Assembly (NCBI RefSeq): GCF_902364025.1
Contig: NZ_CABJCG010000008.1
Location: forward strand, 195,897 to 259,896
Direction of reading: 5' to 3'
DNA: 64,000 nucleotides
From: Enterocloster lavalensis
GTDB lineage: Bacteria > Bacillota > Clostridia > Lachnospirales > Lachnospiraceae
Made by a program: the position numbers and the translations under genes. This document shows, in pieces, positions 49,018 to 57,444 of the stretch. Under the pieces are notes generated by a model. That model ran no database searches and had not been told where the DNA came from. It saw only the letters and a list, made by a program, of their open reading frames with translations. The stretch's first letter is position 1. Every line of letters starts with the position of its first letter.

Positions 49018-50025
49018 CTAAATACCAAACTCCTCAAACAGCTTCTCCTGATACTCCCGGTCCCCGGCGGCCCGGATCAGATCCTGCGTCCGGCCGGCGC
49101 GGGCAAGAAGCAGGATCAGCTCATTCACACGCTTCTGGCCCAGCTCCAGCCCTATGGCTTTCCCTTCTGCTTTCCCTTCAGCCTTCCCTTCTTCTCTCCC
49201 ATCCGCAATCAACTCATCAATCGCATTATACACGTCCATCCGCTCCTTTCCCTCACCTCCGGGCAGCTCCAGCATTCTAAGTAAACGCTTCTGCTCCCCC
49301 AAAAACGCCAGCATGGCGCGCACCGAATCGTCATCCAACTGCCTCAGCTCGTCCCGATGATTCTCCAGATATTCATAGAATTTACGCTTATCCCTTCGAT
49401 TGTATTGTAACACAGTGAAAATAGGTTGTAAACTGCTCCTGAACCGCTCCAAATGCCGCATATTATTCAGTTCCACCAAGTTCAGCCGGTAGTCCGGCAG
49501 CACCTCCTTTAACGCCTCCCACTCCTTGGAATCCCGGTCCATTTCCAACATATCGTACAGGGACCGGGGGCCGTCCCAGGGCTTTGCGCCGTAATATACG
49601 GTCAGGGTGACCACCGGCATAATCCGGTCGTCCCTGGTAATACCCGAGAGAAATGCATCCCCCTCCAATCTGTCCCCGCACTCCCGATGCCTCCGCTTTA
49701 AGGCCTCCACCTGCTCGGTATATTCCAGGGCGTCGTAAAGCATGCTTCTCACCGGCATGGCATAGTGCACCTTGTCCTGATTTTCCTCCGCCAGCAACAC
49801 AAAGTACGCCCCGAAGGAAGCTTTCTTAATAACATCCCGGCTGCGCCTGATCAGCCGCCGCTTTCCGTCAAGCCCCACGATCGCGATTCCGTTCTCATCC
49901 GGCACGTCCGACAGGTCCTCGGGCTTTAGCACCTGCTTCCCCCGGAACACAGTGCCGTTGTACAGGTCGGCAAACCGCACGGAGTTGCGCATGAGCTTGT
50001 TCACGCTGTAATCTTCTTCCGCCAC
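49018..50025 (-). CDS. Rpn-family (PD-(D/E)XK) recombination-promoting nuclease-like protein
   Basis: 335 residues, start GTG (50025-50023) 8 nt after GGAG. The organisation fits the Rpn/PDDEXK_2 group: an N-terminal nuclease-like domain (VRFADLYNGTVF, VIKKASFGAYFVLLAEENQD, and MPVVTLTVYYGAKPWDG), a helical middle and a C-terminal coiled tail with a short repeat AEGKAEGKAEGKA that is typical of these genes. Relatives promote RecA-independent recombination or transposon-like transfer, but no element boundaries are visible here. Possibly a lone genome-plasticity or defence nuclease. The N-terminal catalytic residues are not clearly conserved. Confidence 0.75.
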   Translation of the reverse strand: MAEEDYSVNKLMRNSVRFADLYNGTVFRGKQVLKPEDLSDVPDENGIAIVGLDGKRRLIRRSRDVIKKASFGAYFVLLAEENQDKVHYAMPVRSMLYDALEYTEQVEALKRRHRECGDRLEGDAFLSGITRDDRIMPVVTLTVYYGAKPWDGPRSLYDMLEMDRDSKEWEALKEVLPDYRLNLVELNNMRHLERFRSSLQPIFTVLQYNRRDKRKFYEYLENHRDELRQLDDDSVRAMLAFLGEQKRLLRMLELPGGEGKERMDVYNAIDELIADGREEGKAEGKAEGKAIGLELGQKRVNELILLLARAGRTQDLIRAAGDREYQEKLFEEFGI

Positions 50026-50204
50026 ATTATCCGCTCCTTCTCTTATGAAATTTTCAACCTAGTCAAGGGTAAATATGGCAGACCTGCCAGATTATCCCGA
50101 ATGTCTGCGGGAAACGACCTTCCCGCGCGTTGTAATCTGAGAATATCACAGAGAGGCCGGAAATGCAACAGGTTTCAGGGCGAGGTGGCGGTCCTGCGCC
50201 AAAA

Positions 50205-50255
50205 CCAAAAAACGGAGCGGCCTCCCTCCTCAGGAATCCACCGCTCCGCCGTCAT
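50205..50255 (-). terminator. terminator of the SLC13-type permease operon
   Basis: Minus strand: GGAGCGG, a 20-nt loop (with inner TCCT/AGGA), CCGCTCC, then GTTTTTTGG. It lies 20 bp beyond the permease stop. The 249-bp gap contains no gene. Confidence 0.85.
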
Positions 50256-50274
50256 TTTTTCTACTTATCCCCAA

Positions 50275-51540
50275 TCACAGCCAGAATATCGGGATAAACA
50301 CCATCGCCGCCACCAAACTGGCCAGCCCCTCCAACAGTCCCCAGCGGAAAATATCCCTAGGCGTATAATGTCCGCCTTCCATTACAAAGGCCATAATCGG
50401 CGTGGCCATGGGGGTGAGGCAGCAGATACCGCTGCCGAACAGCGCTGCCATGACAAACGCGTGGGGCGCGATTCCCATGGCCTCCGCGATGGCGATTCCG
50501 ATGGGCGCCATCAGGGCCACCGCCGCGTTGTTGGACATAAACTGAGTGATCACGCCGGTCACCAGGAAGATCACGAACACGATCAACAGCGGGGAGGAAT
50601 CCGCTCCCACCAGATTCATGATGGAATCCGCAATCACGGCGCCCAGTCCGCTGGCCTCCACGCCCTTTGCCACCGCGGTCATGCCGCCGATCATAAACAC
50701 GGTGGACCAGTTGATGCTGGCGAACATCTGCTTCTGGTTCAGGCAGCCCGTCAGCACCGCGGCCACCGCTCCGATGGCAGCGCAGATGTACATGGGACAT
50801 ACCGGAGAATTCACCACCATACCGATCACCGTGAGTACCAAAATCACGCCGGAAGTGATCATTTTCCCGTTCAGCTTGTCCGGCAGCCCCGCGGACTTGG
50901 CGGCCTCCGCCTCATCCGGCTTCACAAATTTGTCCGGCAGCACCCGGCCCATGAAAAACAGTAGAATCACGAAATAGATAATCGCTCTGGGGAGTCCCAC
51001 CGTGGTCGGCGAAAAGAACTCCCAGCCCTCGTAGCCGCTCTCGATGAGAATGGCAGACGTGGTAGAACACATGCCGGACCCGGCCAGCGTCATGAAGGTG
51101 CCGAAGCCGATTCCCGCGAACATGGGCAGAAGAACCCGGTTGATGGACAGGTTCGATGCCAGGCATATGGAGCACAAAATCGGGTACAGGATCATCAGGG
51201 ACGCGGAGCCGCTGCACACGGAGGACATGATTCCGCCCGCCAGAATGGCCACGATCTGAATACTGCGCTCCCCTCTGCCGGTGAGCTTTACGATGGAATT
51301 GCCCATCCAGCCCGCAAATCCCGTGTGGAACATGCCGCCGCCGATGATCATCATGCCCGCCATCAGCACGATGGAGGTGGACGCGTAATAAGTAAACACG
51401 GACTTATACGCCACCGTGCCCGTCAGCGCCACCGCAATGGCTCCCACCGTGGCCACCACCGCGTTGGGAAAACGCGGGCTGAAAAACATATATGTTACAA
51501 CCAATAATATTACCGCCGTCAAAACCGCCTGTATTGTCAT
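50275..51540 (-). CDS. SLC13/DASS-type anion permease
   Basis: 421 residues, ATG behind AAAAGGGGGATATTTGCC. About 11-12 membrane segments in two halves, with FGTFMTLAGSGMCSTTSAIL and the later TQFMSNNAAVALMAPIGIAI, whose SNN(A/T) hairpin motifs are the substrate/Na+ site of the DASS and ArsB/NhaD-type ion transporter group. It moves dicarboxylates, sulfate or other organic anions. It is co-transcribed with the MBL-fold hydrolase upstream (27 bp), under a divergent LysR gene. A substrate that is an anion made or used by the hydrolase is likely but unproven. Confidence 0.88.
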   Translation of the reverse strand: MTIQAVLTAVILLVVTYMFFSPRFPNAVVATVGAIAVALTGTVAYKSVFTYYASTSIVLMAGMMIIGGGMFHTGFAGWMGNSIVKLTGRGERSIQIVAILAGGIMSSVCSGSASLMILYPILCSICLASNLSINRVLLPMFAGIGFGTFMTLAGSGMCSTTSAILIESGYEGWEFFSPTTVGLPRAIIYFVILLFFMGRVLPDKFVKPDEAEAAKSAGLPDKLNGKMITSGVILVLTVIGMVVNSPVCPMYICAAIGAVAAVLTGCLNQKQMFASINWSTVFMIGGMTAVAKGVEASGLGAVIADSIMNLVGADSSPLLIVFVIFLVTGVITQFMSNNAAVALMAPIGIAIAEAMGIAPHAFVMAALFGSGICCLTPMATPIMAFVMEGGHYTPRDIFRWGLLEGLASLVAAMVFIPIFWL

Positions 51541-51567
51541 GGCAAATATCCCCCTTTTATCCCTTGT

Positions 51568-52434
51568 CTAATTTCCCGCTTCCATAAATTCTTTGAACTG
51601 TCCCGTCAGCTCGTCCACAAACCGTTTCCATTCTCCCGGGTCCACGAACGGGTTGGTTCCCGGCTGCCGCAGCATCTGCTCCCGCTTGGCCAGCGTCTCG
51701 TTCTGTCGCGGATGGTTTCCCAGCACCACGTCCACCGGGTATTCCCGTACCTTCTGCAGGGATTCCAGGAACGTTTCCCGCATGGTGAGGGGAAGCTTGT
51801 CCGCCAGCAGCTTTTCCCTGTACAGCGTGTTGAACCCGGCTCCGCCGAAATACCCCACATGGTAGGTTCGCCCGTCCTCGTAGGTGTCGAAGAAAAAGCT
51901 CATGACCCCCGGAGAATGCCCCGGTGTCAACACGCAGCGGATGCTGGTATTTCCCAGCGTCAGCACCTGTCCGTCCTCCAGCTCCAGGTCCGGCGTAAAC
52001 AGCGTGGCGTAGGGGTTCGGGCATGCCTTCAGGTAGACCAGTTCCGGCCGCTCCCGCATGACGTCCGCCCCAGCCCGGCTGATAACCAGCTTGCAGCCGT
52101 AGAGGTCCCGGAACTCGTCCGCCGCCCCGATGTGGTCAAAGTGCTCGTGGGAATGGATCAGATACTTAATGTCCGCCGGGTTGAAGCCTGCCTCCCAGAC
52201 CGCCTGCACCAGCAGATGGACGGAGTGCTGGAAGCCGCTGTCGAACATGATCAGCCCGTCCCCCGTGTCGATCAGGTGGGAGCAGACCTTGGAGTCCCCG
52301 ATATAGTAGACATTTCCCACAATTTTAAAGGGTTTCACATAATACCTTGCCGGGTGCGCGTAATAGTCCAGGTTTTTGGTCTGCTGGAACGCCTCGATTT
52401 CCTGATAGCTTTTTTTATATTTTTCTAAATCCAT
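51568..52434 (-). CDS. MBL-fold metallo-hydrolase (B3 beta-lactamase-like)
   Basis: 288 residues, ATG behind AAGGAGATTGCA. The metal motif is HSHEHFDHIG (HxHxDH), the next His ligand is in TPGHSPGVMSFFF, and the last in GNHPRQN. The arrangement of DTGDGLIMFDSGF, the HxHxDH motif and TPGHSPG resembles subclass B3 metallo-beta-lactamases and lactonase-like enzymes. There is no signal peptide, which argues against a periplasmic-type lactamase and for a cytoplasmic metabolic hydrolase. First gene of an operon with an SLC13-type permease. The substrate may be a lactone or ester anion; this is inference. Confidence 0.88.
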   Translation of the reverse strand: MDLEKYKKSYQEIEAFQQTKNLDYYAHPARYYVKPFKIVGNVYYIGDSKVCSHLIDTGDGLIMFDSGFQHSVHLLVQAVWEAGFNPADIKYLIHSHEHFDHIGAADEFRDLYGCKLVISRAGADVMRERPELVYLKACPNPYATLFTPDLELEDGQVLTLGNTSIRCVLTPGHSPGVMSFFFDTYEDGRTYHVGYFGGAGFNTLYREKLLADKLPLTMRETFLESLQKVREYPVDVVLGNHPRQNETLAKREQMLRQPGTNPFVDPGEWKRFVDELTGQFKEFMEAGN

Positions 52435-52463
52435 TGCAATCTCCTTTCCTTTTCCTCACGTTT

Positions 52464-52492
52464 ATTATAAAATAGACCTATCTATAATTCAA
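52464..52492 (-). promoter_or_regulatory. promoter of the hydrolase-permease operon with LysR site candidate
   Basis: Minus strand: -35 TTGAAT (52492-52487), 17-bp spacer, -10 TATAAT (52469-52464). The spacer holds the inverted repeat ATAGA-CCTA-TCTAT (52472-52485), a candidate LysR binding site. A plus-strand TATAAT at about 52509 probably serves the LysR gene. Confidence 0.65.
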
Positions 52493-52548
52493 ATTCATTA
52501 TTACCATGATATAATAGCTAAAAGTAATCATAAAAAGGAGAACCTGCC

Positions 52549-53457
52549 GTGAATATCAAGGATTTCGAGTACATCGCGGAGATCGCGGCCCAGGAGAGTA
52601 TTTCCAAGGCCGCCGCCCGTCTCTACCTCTCCCAGCCCACCCTGACAAAATTCCTAAAAAAGATCGAGGCGGAATTTGACACGCCCCTGTTCTACCGGGT
52701 TGGCAAGAAAATGATCCCGACCCCCGCCGGACAGGCCTGCGTGGAAAAGGCCCGGCGGATCATTGAGCTCAACGACCAGATGAACAAAAATGTGAAATCC
52801 CTGCGGGACAAAAGCCGCGGCTCCGTGCGCATCGGCACCTCCGCGGGCCGGGGCGAGTTTTTTATCGACCGGATTCTGGGGGAAATGACCCGGCGCTATC
52901 CAAATGCCTGCTTTACGCTGTGCCTTGGCCCCAAAGCCCAGCTTCTGGAGCAGATGGAGAACGACGAGCTGGACATCGTGTTCGCCAGCAACTCGACGGA
53001 GCGGCCCTATCTCCGGTACACGGATATCGCCAGGGAGGAGATGGTGCTGGTGGTGCCGGATGGCCATCCCTTGCTTGAAAAGGCCCGGCCCAGGGAGGGG
53101 TACTCCTACCCCTATGTGTCCATGTCTGACTGGGCCGGATTCCCATTTATCATGTCGGACATCCGCATGAATACGGGCCAGTATGTGCGGATGCTCTTCG
53201 ACCACTACCACCTCACCCCGAATACCGTGCTGGAGATCGCATCGCTGCAGTACATTTACTCTGCAGTGCGGCGCGGAATCGGCATCACCATCGCCCCGTC
53301 CATGCCCCTGCCTCAGGACGGTCAGGGCCTGCGTTACCTGTCCTTTGACGACGACCGTGGAATCCAGTGGCATTTTACCGCCATCACAAAAAGCCAGACC
53401 GTGCCGTCCGGCGCGCTGGACGAGTTGATCCGGCTGGTAAAAAATTCCTACGATTGA
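52549..53457 (+). CDS. LysR-family transcriptional regulator
   Basis: 302 residues, start GTG (52549-52551) 8 nt after AAAGGAG. N-terminal LysR HTH: DFEYIAEIAAQESISKAAAR, then LYLSQPTLTKFLKKIE. The C-terminal substrate-binding domain (from ~90) has the usual two-lobed pattern (GSVRIGTSAGRGEFFIDRIL, LDIVFASNS). Divergent from the MBL hydrolase/permease operon with 114 bp between starts, it probably controls that operon with a small anionic co-inducer. Confidence 0.92.
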   Translation: MNIKDFEYIAEIAAQESISKAAARLYLSQPTLTKFLKKIEAEFDTPLFYRVGKKMIPTPAGQACVEKARRIIELNDQMNKNVKSLRDKSRGSVRIGTSAGRGEFFIDRILGEMTRRYPNACFTLCLGPKAQLLEQMENDELDIVFASNSTERPYLRYTDIAREEMVLVVPDGHPLLEKARPREGYSYPYVSMSDWAGFPFIMSDIRMNTGQYVRMLFDHYHLTPNTVLEIASLQYIYSAVRRGIGITIAPSMPLPQDGQGLRYLSFDDDRGIQWHFTAITKSQTVPSGALDELIRLVKNSYD

Positions 53458-53602
53458 TCCCCCATCCACATGTTTTTCCATTATTTTCTAAAATTGGATC
53501 CGGTCAAACAGCTGGCAACCGCCTCCTAAACATGTTATGATAATGTTGCAGAAGAAGGCGCAGGCGCTTGTGCCGCAGTAATGAAGCAGGGAGGGACGAC
53601 GG

Positions 53603-55057
53603 TTGAAAAACAGATCAGAATTGCATCAGATTGTGTACAGTTTGCTGGCAGCGCAGATCGAGTTTGGCACTTACCGGTTCGGAGACCCGCTGCCGAAAAT
53701 GGAGGAGACCGCCAGGTGGCTTTCCGTTTCCCTTGATACGGTCCGATCCGCCTATCTTCAGCTGAAACGGGACGGCTACATCACCCTGACCAAAAAGGCC
53801 GGAGCAGCCGTGGCCGTGCGGTTTCAGGAGTCGGAGTTAGAGGAGCACATTCAGACGTTTTTCGCCCTGCGAAAGGATGCGGTGACCGATCTTTGCCAGT
53901 CTCTTGACCCGCTGTTCCGCCACGCCCAGTGGTTCGCCCTGAAGCATGCCGGGCCAGAGCGGCTTGACGAGTTGGAGCGCCTCTGCCTCCAACCGGAAAC
54001 CCTTCCCCCGTATGTTATGGTCCGGCACGTCCGTCTGATTTACGGGGCGTTAAACAACGACCTGCTGCTGAGGCTTGTCTGGCAGGCGTTCCTGTTCTAT
54101 CAGGCCCCTTTTTTGAGTCTGCCGGAGAATATGGCCGCCTTTGAGAAAGGCGACGGTCCTCTGTTGGAGATGATCGGTCTCTGCCGCCGGAAGGACTGGA
54201 ACGGGCTGTGGCAGACGGTGGCGTCCTATCAGGAGCAGCTCAGCCAGGCCATCCGCCGGTTTTACGCGGACCATATCACCTGTGAACCGGTGGGAAACCC
54301 CATTTCCTTCCACTGGGACGCCTATGAGAAATCCTCCCAGCGCTGCTATTCCCTGGCGCTGGACTTGCTGAATGATATCTACCTGGGCCGTTACCAACCG
54401 GAACATTTTCTCCCCTCCCCATCCAAAATAGGGGAAGAAAAGCAGGTCTCCGTCACCACGGTACGGCGCACCCTGACGCTGCTGGGCCATCTTGGCGCCA
54501 CCCGCTCCATCAACGGAGTCGGCACACAGGCGCTGAGTCCAGCGGACAGCAGCCAAAATTGTGATTTATCCCAGCCGGTCATCCAAAAACGGTTGCTGGA
54601 CTTTGCCCAGAGCCTGCAAATCCTGGCGCTGACCTGCGGCGCATGCCTGGAAATCACCCTGGACGCCATGGATGCCATGGCCATCCAGTGGTGGCGGAAT
54701 CGTCTGCTGGCGCTGAAAGAAAACGGGAGGTATGAGTCGGTGGTGTTTGACTCGCTTGAAGTCATTCCCCATTTTTCACCAATCCGGGCGGTGAGGGAAA
54801 TCTACCGCCAGCTGCTTCGGATCCTGATCTGGGGATACCCGCTGCGCAGCCTGCACGGTTCCCGGGAGCAGATCAACGCATTTTACCTTCCCTATATCAA
54901 TTCTCTCCTGGAAGGCCTGAGACAAGGTGACAAAAAGCGCCTGGCGGCGGCTTTGGAACAGATGCTGCTCTGTGAATTCCGCTTTGCCGCTGTCCGTCTT
55001 GAAGAATTGGACGTCCAGGGCGCCGCCGGTCTTTTGGTACCGGAACCTTTTCGCTAA
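53603..55057 (+). CDS. GntR-type regulator with two predicted winged-helix domains
   Basis: 484 residues, start TTG (53603-53605) after GGAGGGACGACGG. Residues ~1-75 are a clear GntR winged helix (FGDPLPKMEETARWLSVSLD, TVRSAYLQLKRDGYI). Around residues 250-315 a second GntR-like segment appears: YLGRYQPEHFLPSP, EEKQVSVTTVRRTLTLLGHL and GATRSINGVGTQAL. The rest is mostly helical with no recognised effector domain (not FCD or UTRA). Two DNA-binding domains in one chain are unusual. The gene is followed by a terminator shared with the convergent flavoprotein gene. Target genes are unknown. Confidence 0.82.
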   Translation: MKNRSELHQIVYSLLAAQIEFGTYRFGDPLPKMEETARWLSVSLDTVRSAYLQLKRDGYITLTKKAGAAVAVRFQESELEEHIQTFFALRKDAVTDLCQSLDPLFRHAQWFALKHAGPERLDELERLCLQPETLPPYVMVRHVRLIYGALNNDLLLRLVWQAFLFYQAPFLSLPENMAAFEKGDGPLLEMIGLCRRKDWNGLWQTVASYQEQLSQAIRRFYADHITCEPVGNPISFHWDAYEKSSQRCYSLALDLLNDIYLGRYQPEHFLPSPSKIGEEKQVSVTTVRRTLTLLGHLGATRSINGVGTQALSPADSSQNCDLSQPVIQKRLLDFAQSLQILALTCGACLEITLDAMDAMAIQWWRNRLLALKENGRYESVVFDSLEVIPHFSPIRAVREIYRQLLRILIWGYPLRSLHGSREQINAFYLPYINSLLEGLRQGDKKRLAAALEQMLLCEFRFAAVRLEELDVQGAAGLLVPEPFR

Positions 55058-55067
55058 TCGAACCGAA

Positions 55068-55106
55068 AACGGGCGGACAGTTCCCATTTCCTGTCCGCCC
55101 GTTTCC
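55068..55106. terminator. bidirectional terminator
   Basis: AAACGGGCGGACAG and CTGTCCGCCCGTTT form a 14-bp stem with a 10-nt loop between convergent genes (GntR and flavoprotein). Confidence 0.9.
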
Positions 55107-55114
55107 GCTATTTC

Positions 55115-57106
55115 TTAAATATGGTTCGCCACCTCAAAGGCATCCCAGATCGCATACATGATATTGGACACCTTCTTCGCATCCCCCAACAGGTAAATCT
55201 CCGGCACCTCGAACTCCAGCTCACGGTACAGGGAGTCCTCCTCCCGGTAGCCCACGGCCAGGGTCACGCTGTCGCAGGGAATCCGTTTTTCCTCATCCCC
55301 GCACACCGCGGTGAGCACGCCGTCCGCGTAGCCCGTCACCCTGGCCGAGGTCACGGTCTTAACGCCGTGGTAGGGCACCAGGCGCTCCAGCATGTCCTTG
55401 TTGGCGTGGCACAGGGGGCCGTTCACGGCCAGCAGCTTGTCGAGGGCCTCCACGATGGTCACCTTTTTCCCGTGCTGCGCCAGCCACAGGGCCGTCTCGC
55501 AGCCCACCAGGCCGCCGCCGATAACCACGGTCTCATCGCCGCAGTCCTTCTCGCCGGTCAGCACCTGGGCCGCTGTGTACACCTTCTCGTCGTCTCCCAG
55601 GGAAAATACCTTTGGCGCAGAGCCGGTGGCCACCACCACCGCGTCGTATCCTCCCGCCAGCACATCCTCTTTCGTTACCTCCGTGTTCAGGCGGACCGGA
55701 ACGTTCAGAAGTTCCATCTGCTTTTCGTACCATTTCGCCAATGCCAGGTCGTCCTCCTTGAACTCCGGCGCGCCGCCCGGAATCAGGTTGCCGCCCAGGT
55801 GGCCTGCCTTCTCAAACAGCTCCGGCCTGTGACCCCGGACCGCCAGCACTCTGGCCGCCTCGCAGCCCGCGACGCCGCCGCCGATGACCATGACCTTCTT
55901 GGCCCGCACCACCGGCTCGTAGGCGGTGACCCGCTCCCTGGCTGCCTGGGGGTTCACGGCGCAGTTGATCATGGAATACTCCTGGATGCGGCCCATACAG
56001 CCCTCCTGGCAGGAGATGCAGGGGCGGATCTCACAGACCCTCCCGGCCCGCAGCTTGTTTACATAATCCGGGTCCGCCAGCAACGGACGGCCCAGACTGA
56101 TCATGTCGCAGTCGCCGTTCTCGATAGACGCCGAGGCCATTTCCGGGTCGTCCATGCGGCCTGCGCAGAGAACCGGCACGTCCACGGCCTCTTTGACCAT
56201 TTTGCAGTAGGGGCGGTAGAGGCCTTTTTCCTGGTACATCGGCGGATGGTTCCACCACCAGGCGTCGTAGGTGCCCACATCGGTGTCCAGGGCGTCGTAG
56301 CCGTACTGAACCAGAAGCTTCGCGGCTTCCAGGCCCTCCTCCACGTCACGGCCCTTTTCCTCAAATTCCTCGCCCGGCAGCGCGCCTTCCCGCCAGTCCT
56401 TGATCATGCTCTTCACGCTGAAGCGCAGGATCACCGGGAAATCCTGACCGCAGCGGGCCTTGATCTCCTCCACCACTTCCCTTGCAAAGCGCAGGCGGTT
56501 CTCCAGGGAGCCGCCGTACTCGTCGTCCCGCTGGTTGAACATGGAAATGGCGAACTGATCCAAGAGATAACCTTCGTGGACCGCGTGGATAGCTACGCCG
56601 TCGAACCCGCCCCGCTTGGCGTTGTACGCGCCGTCGCCGAAGGATTTCACGATGCTGTGAATCTCCTCCTTTGTCAGGGGACGGCAGGTCTTGTCCAGCC
56701 ACCGGTGGGGGATGGCCGAGGGAGCCACGGGCGGGAATTCGCCCAGGTTGGTGGGGATGGTCACACGGCCGAAACCGGCGGACATCATCAGGAACATTTT
56801 GCTGCCGTAGGCGTGAACCCGCTCGGTCATCTCCTTGCTGGTGCGGATGAAATGCACGGGGTTGAAGGTGGAGTTGGGACAGTTTGGCATGCTCTGGGGC
56901 TCCACCTTGCCGTCGGAAAAGGTGACGCCGGTGATGATCAGGCCGGTGCCGCCCTTGGCGCGCTCGGTGTAATAGTCGATTCCGCGCTGGTTGAAGCCTC
57001 CCTGGGAATCGGATAGGCCCAACGGCCCCATGGGCGCCATGGCAAAGCGGTTTTTGATGGTGAGGGAACCGATCTTTACCGGGGTGAATAAGTTTTTGTA
57101 CCTCAT
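55115..57106 (-). CDS. old yellow enzyme/2,4-dienoyl-CoA reductase-type flavoprotein
   Basis: 663 residues, ATG behind AGAGGAGGAATTTT. N-terminal FMN TIM barrel (~1-370) with IKNRFAMAPMG, GGFDGVAIHAVHEGYLLDQF and a C-terminal barrel DMISLGRPLLAD. Then the 4Fe-4S Cys cluster CISCQEGCMG and a later Cys (MINCAVNP). The remaining part is an FAD/NAD(P)H reductase module (GGGVAGCEAARVLAVRG; VVIGGGLVGCETALW). The family includes DCR (FadH), trimethylamine dehydrogenase, 2-enoate reductase and bile-acid BaiCD/BaiH-type enzymes; it reduces C=C bonds. Substrate not inferable. A 13-bp tandem repeat lies in the upstream region and a LysR gene further upstream. Confidence 0.92.
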   Translation of the reverse strand: MRYKNLFTPVKIGSLTIKNRFAMAPMGPLGLSDSQGGFNQRGIDYYTERAKGGTGLIITGVTFSDGKVEPQSMPNCPNSTFNPVHFIRTSKEMTERVHAYGSKMFLMMSAGFGRVTIPTNLGEFPPVAPSAIPHRWLDKTCRPLTKEEIHSIVKSFGDGAYNAKRGGFDGVAIHAVHEGYLLDQFAISMFNQRDDEYGGSLENRLRFAREVVEEIKARCGQDFPVILRFSVKSMIKDWREGALPGEEFEEKGRDVEEGLEAAKLLVQYGYDALDTDVGTYDAWWWNHPPMYQEKGLYRPYCKMVKEAVDVPVLCAGRMDDPEMASASIENGDCDMISLGRPLLADPDYVNKLRAGRVCEIRPCISCQEGCMGRIQEYSMINCAVNPQAARERVTAYEPVVRAKKVMVIGGGVAGCEAARVLAVRGHRPELFEKAGHLGGNLIPGGAPEFKEDDLALAKWYEKQMELLNVPVRLNTEVTKEDVLAGGYDAVVVATGSAPKVFSLGDDEKVYTAAQVLTGEKDCGDETVVIGGGLVGCETALWLAQHGKKVTIVEALDKLLAVNGPLCHANKDMLERLVPYHGVKTVTSARVTGYADGVLTAVCGDEEKRIPCDSVTLAVGYREEDSLYRELEFEVPEIYLLGDAKKVSNIMYAIWDAFEVANHI

Positions 57107-57198
57107 AAAATTCCTCCTCTTTTTCGGGCCTTCAGAGACGGAGGGAAATGTTCTATTCCGCTCCGGCGGAAGGCGGTCGGTGGGGGGTGCCGGTGGGG

Positions 57199-57330
57199 TT
57201 CTCCGCTGGGGCTCTCCACCGGGATTCTCCGCTGGGACTCGCCACTAGGGTTCGCCGCTGAGGCTCGCCACCAGGGTCCTCCCCCCGGAGTTCTCCACCT
57301 GGGTTCTCCCCCCTAGGCTCGCCCCAAAAA
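57199..57330. repeat. 13-bp tandem repeat (about ten degenerate units)
   Basis: Units such as TTCTCCGCTGGGG, CTCTCCACCGGGA, TTCTCCGCTGGGA, CTCGCCACTAGGG, TTCGCCGCTGAGG and CTCGCCACCAGGG follow one another with period 13 (two later units are 14). It lies upstream of the flavoprotein gene, probably within its leader. The repeat is open in some frames as a proline/arginine-rich peptide but has no binding site. Confidence 0.85.
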
Positions 57331-57383
57331 CCCACCGTCCGTTCGCGCCCGTAGATTGATTATTATTTAACAATATTATATTT

Positions 57384-57436
57384 CAAAAAGAGCCCACGCG
57401 CTATCAACCCTTGATTGACAGCTGTGAACTCTTTGT
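57384..57436 (-). terminator. terminator of the LysR gene
   Basis: Minus strand: AAAGAGTTCAC (57434-57424), inner stem and loop, GTGGGCTCTTT, then TTGAAATAT. It lies just beyond the LysR stop at 57445. A -35 TTGAAA follows with AATAAT about 16 bp downstream, a possible promoter for the flavoprotein gene. Confidence 0.75.
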
Positions 57437-57444
57437 TTCCACCA

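Noticed and set aside
49018..50025. Transposase of an insertion sequence
   Set aside because: Rpn-family proteins are sometimes labelled transposase, but no terminal inverted repeats or target duplications are visible.
55121..57016. Long plus-strand open frame of 631 codons
   Set aside because: It is antisense to the flavoprotein gene, lacks a binding site and has a His/Val/Arg-rich, non-homologous composition typical of a shadow frame in GC-rich DNA.
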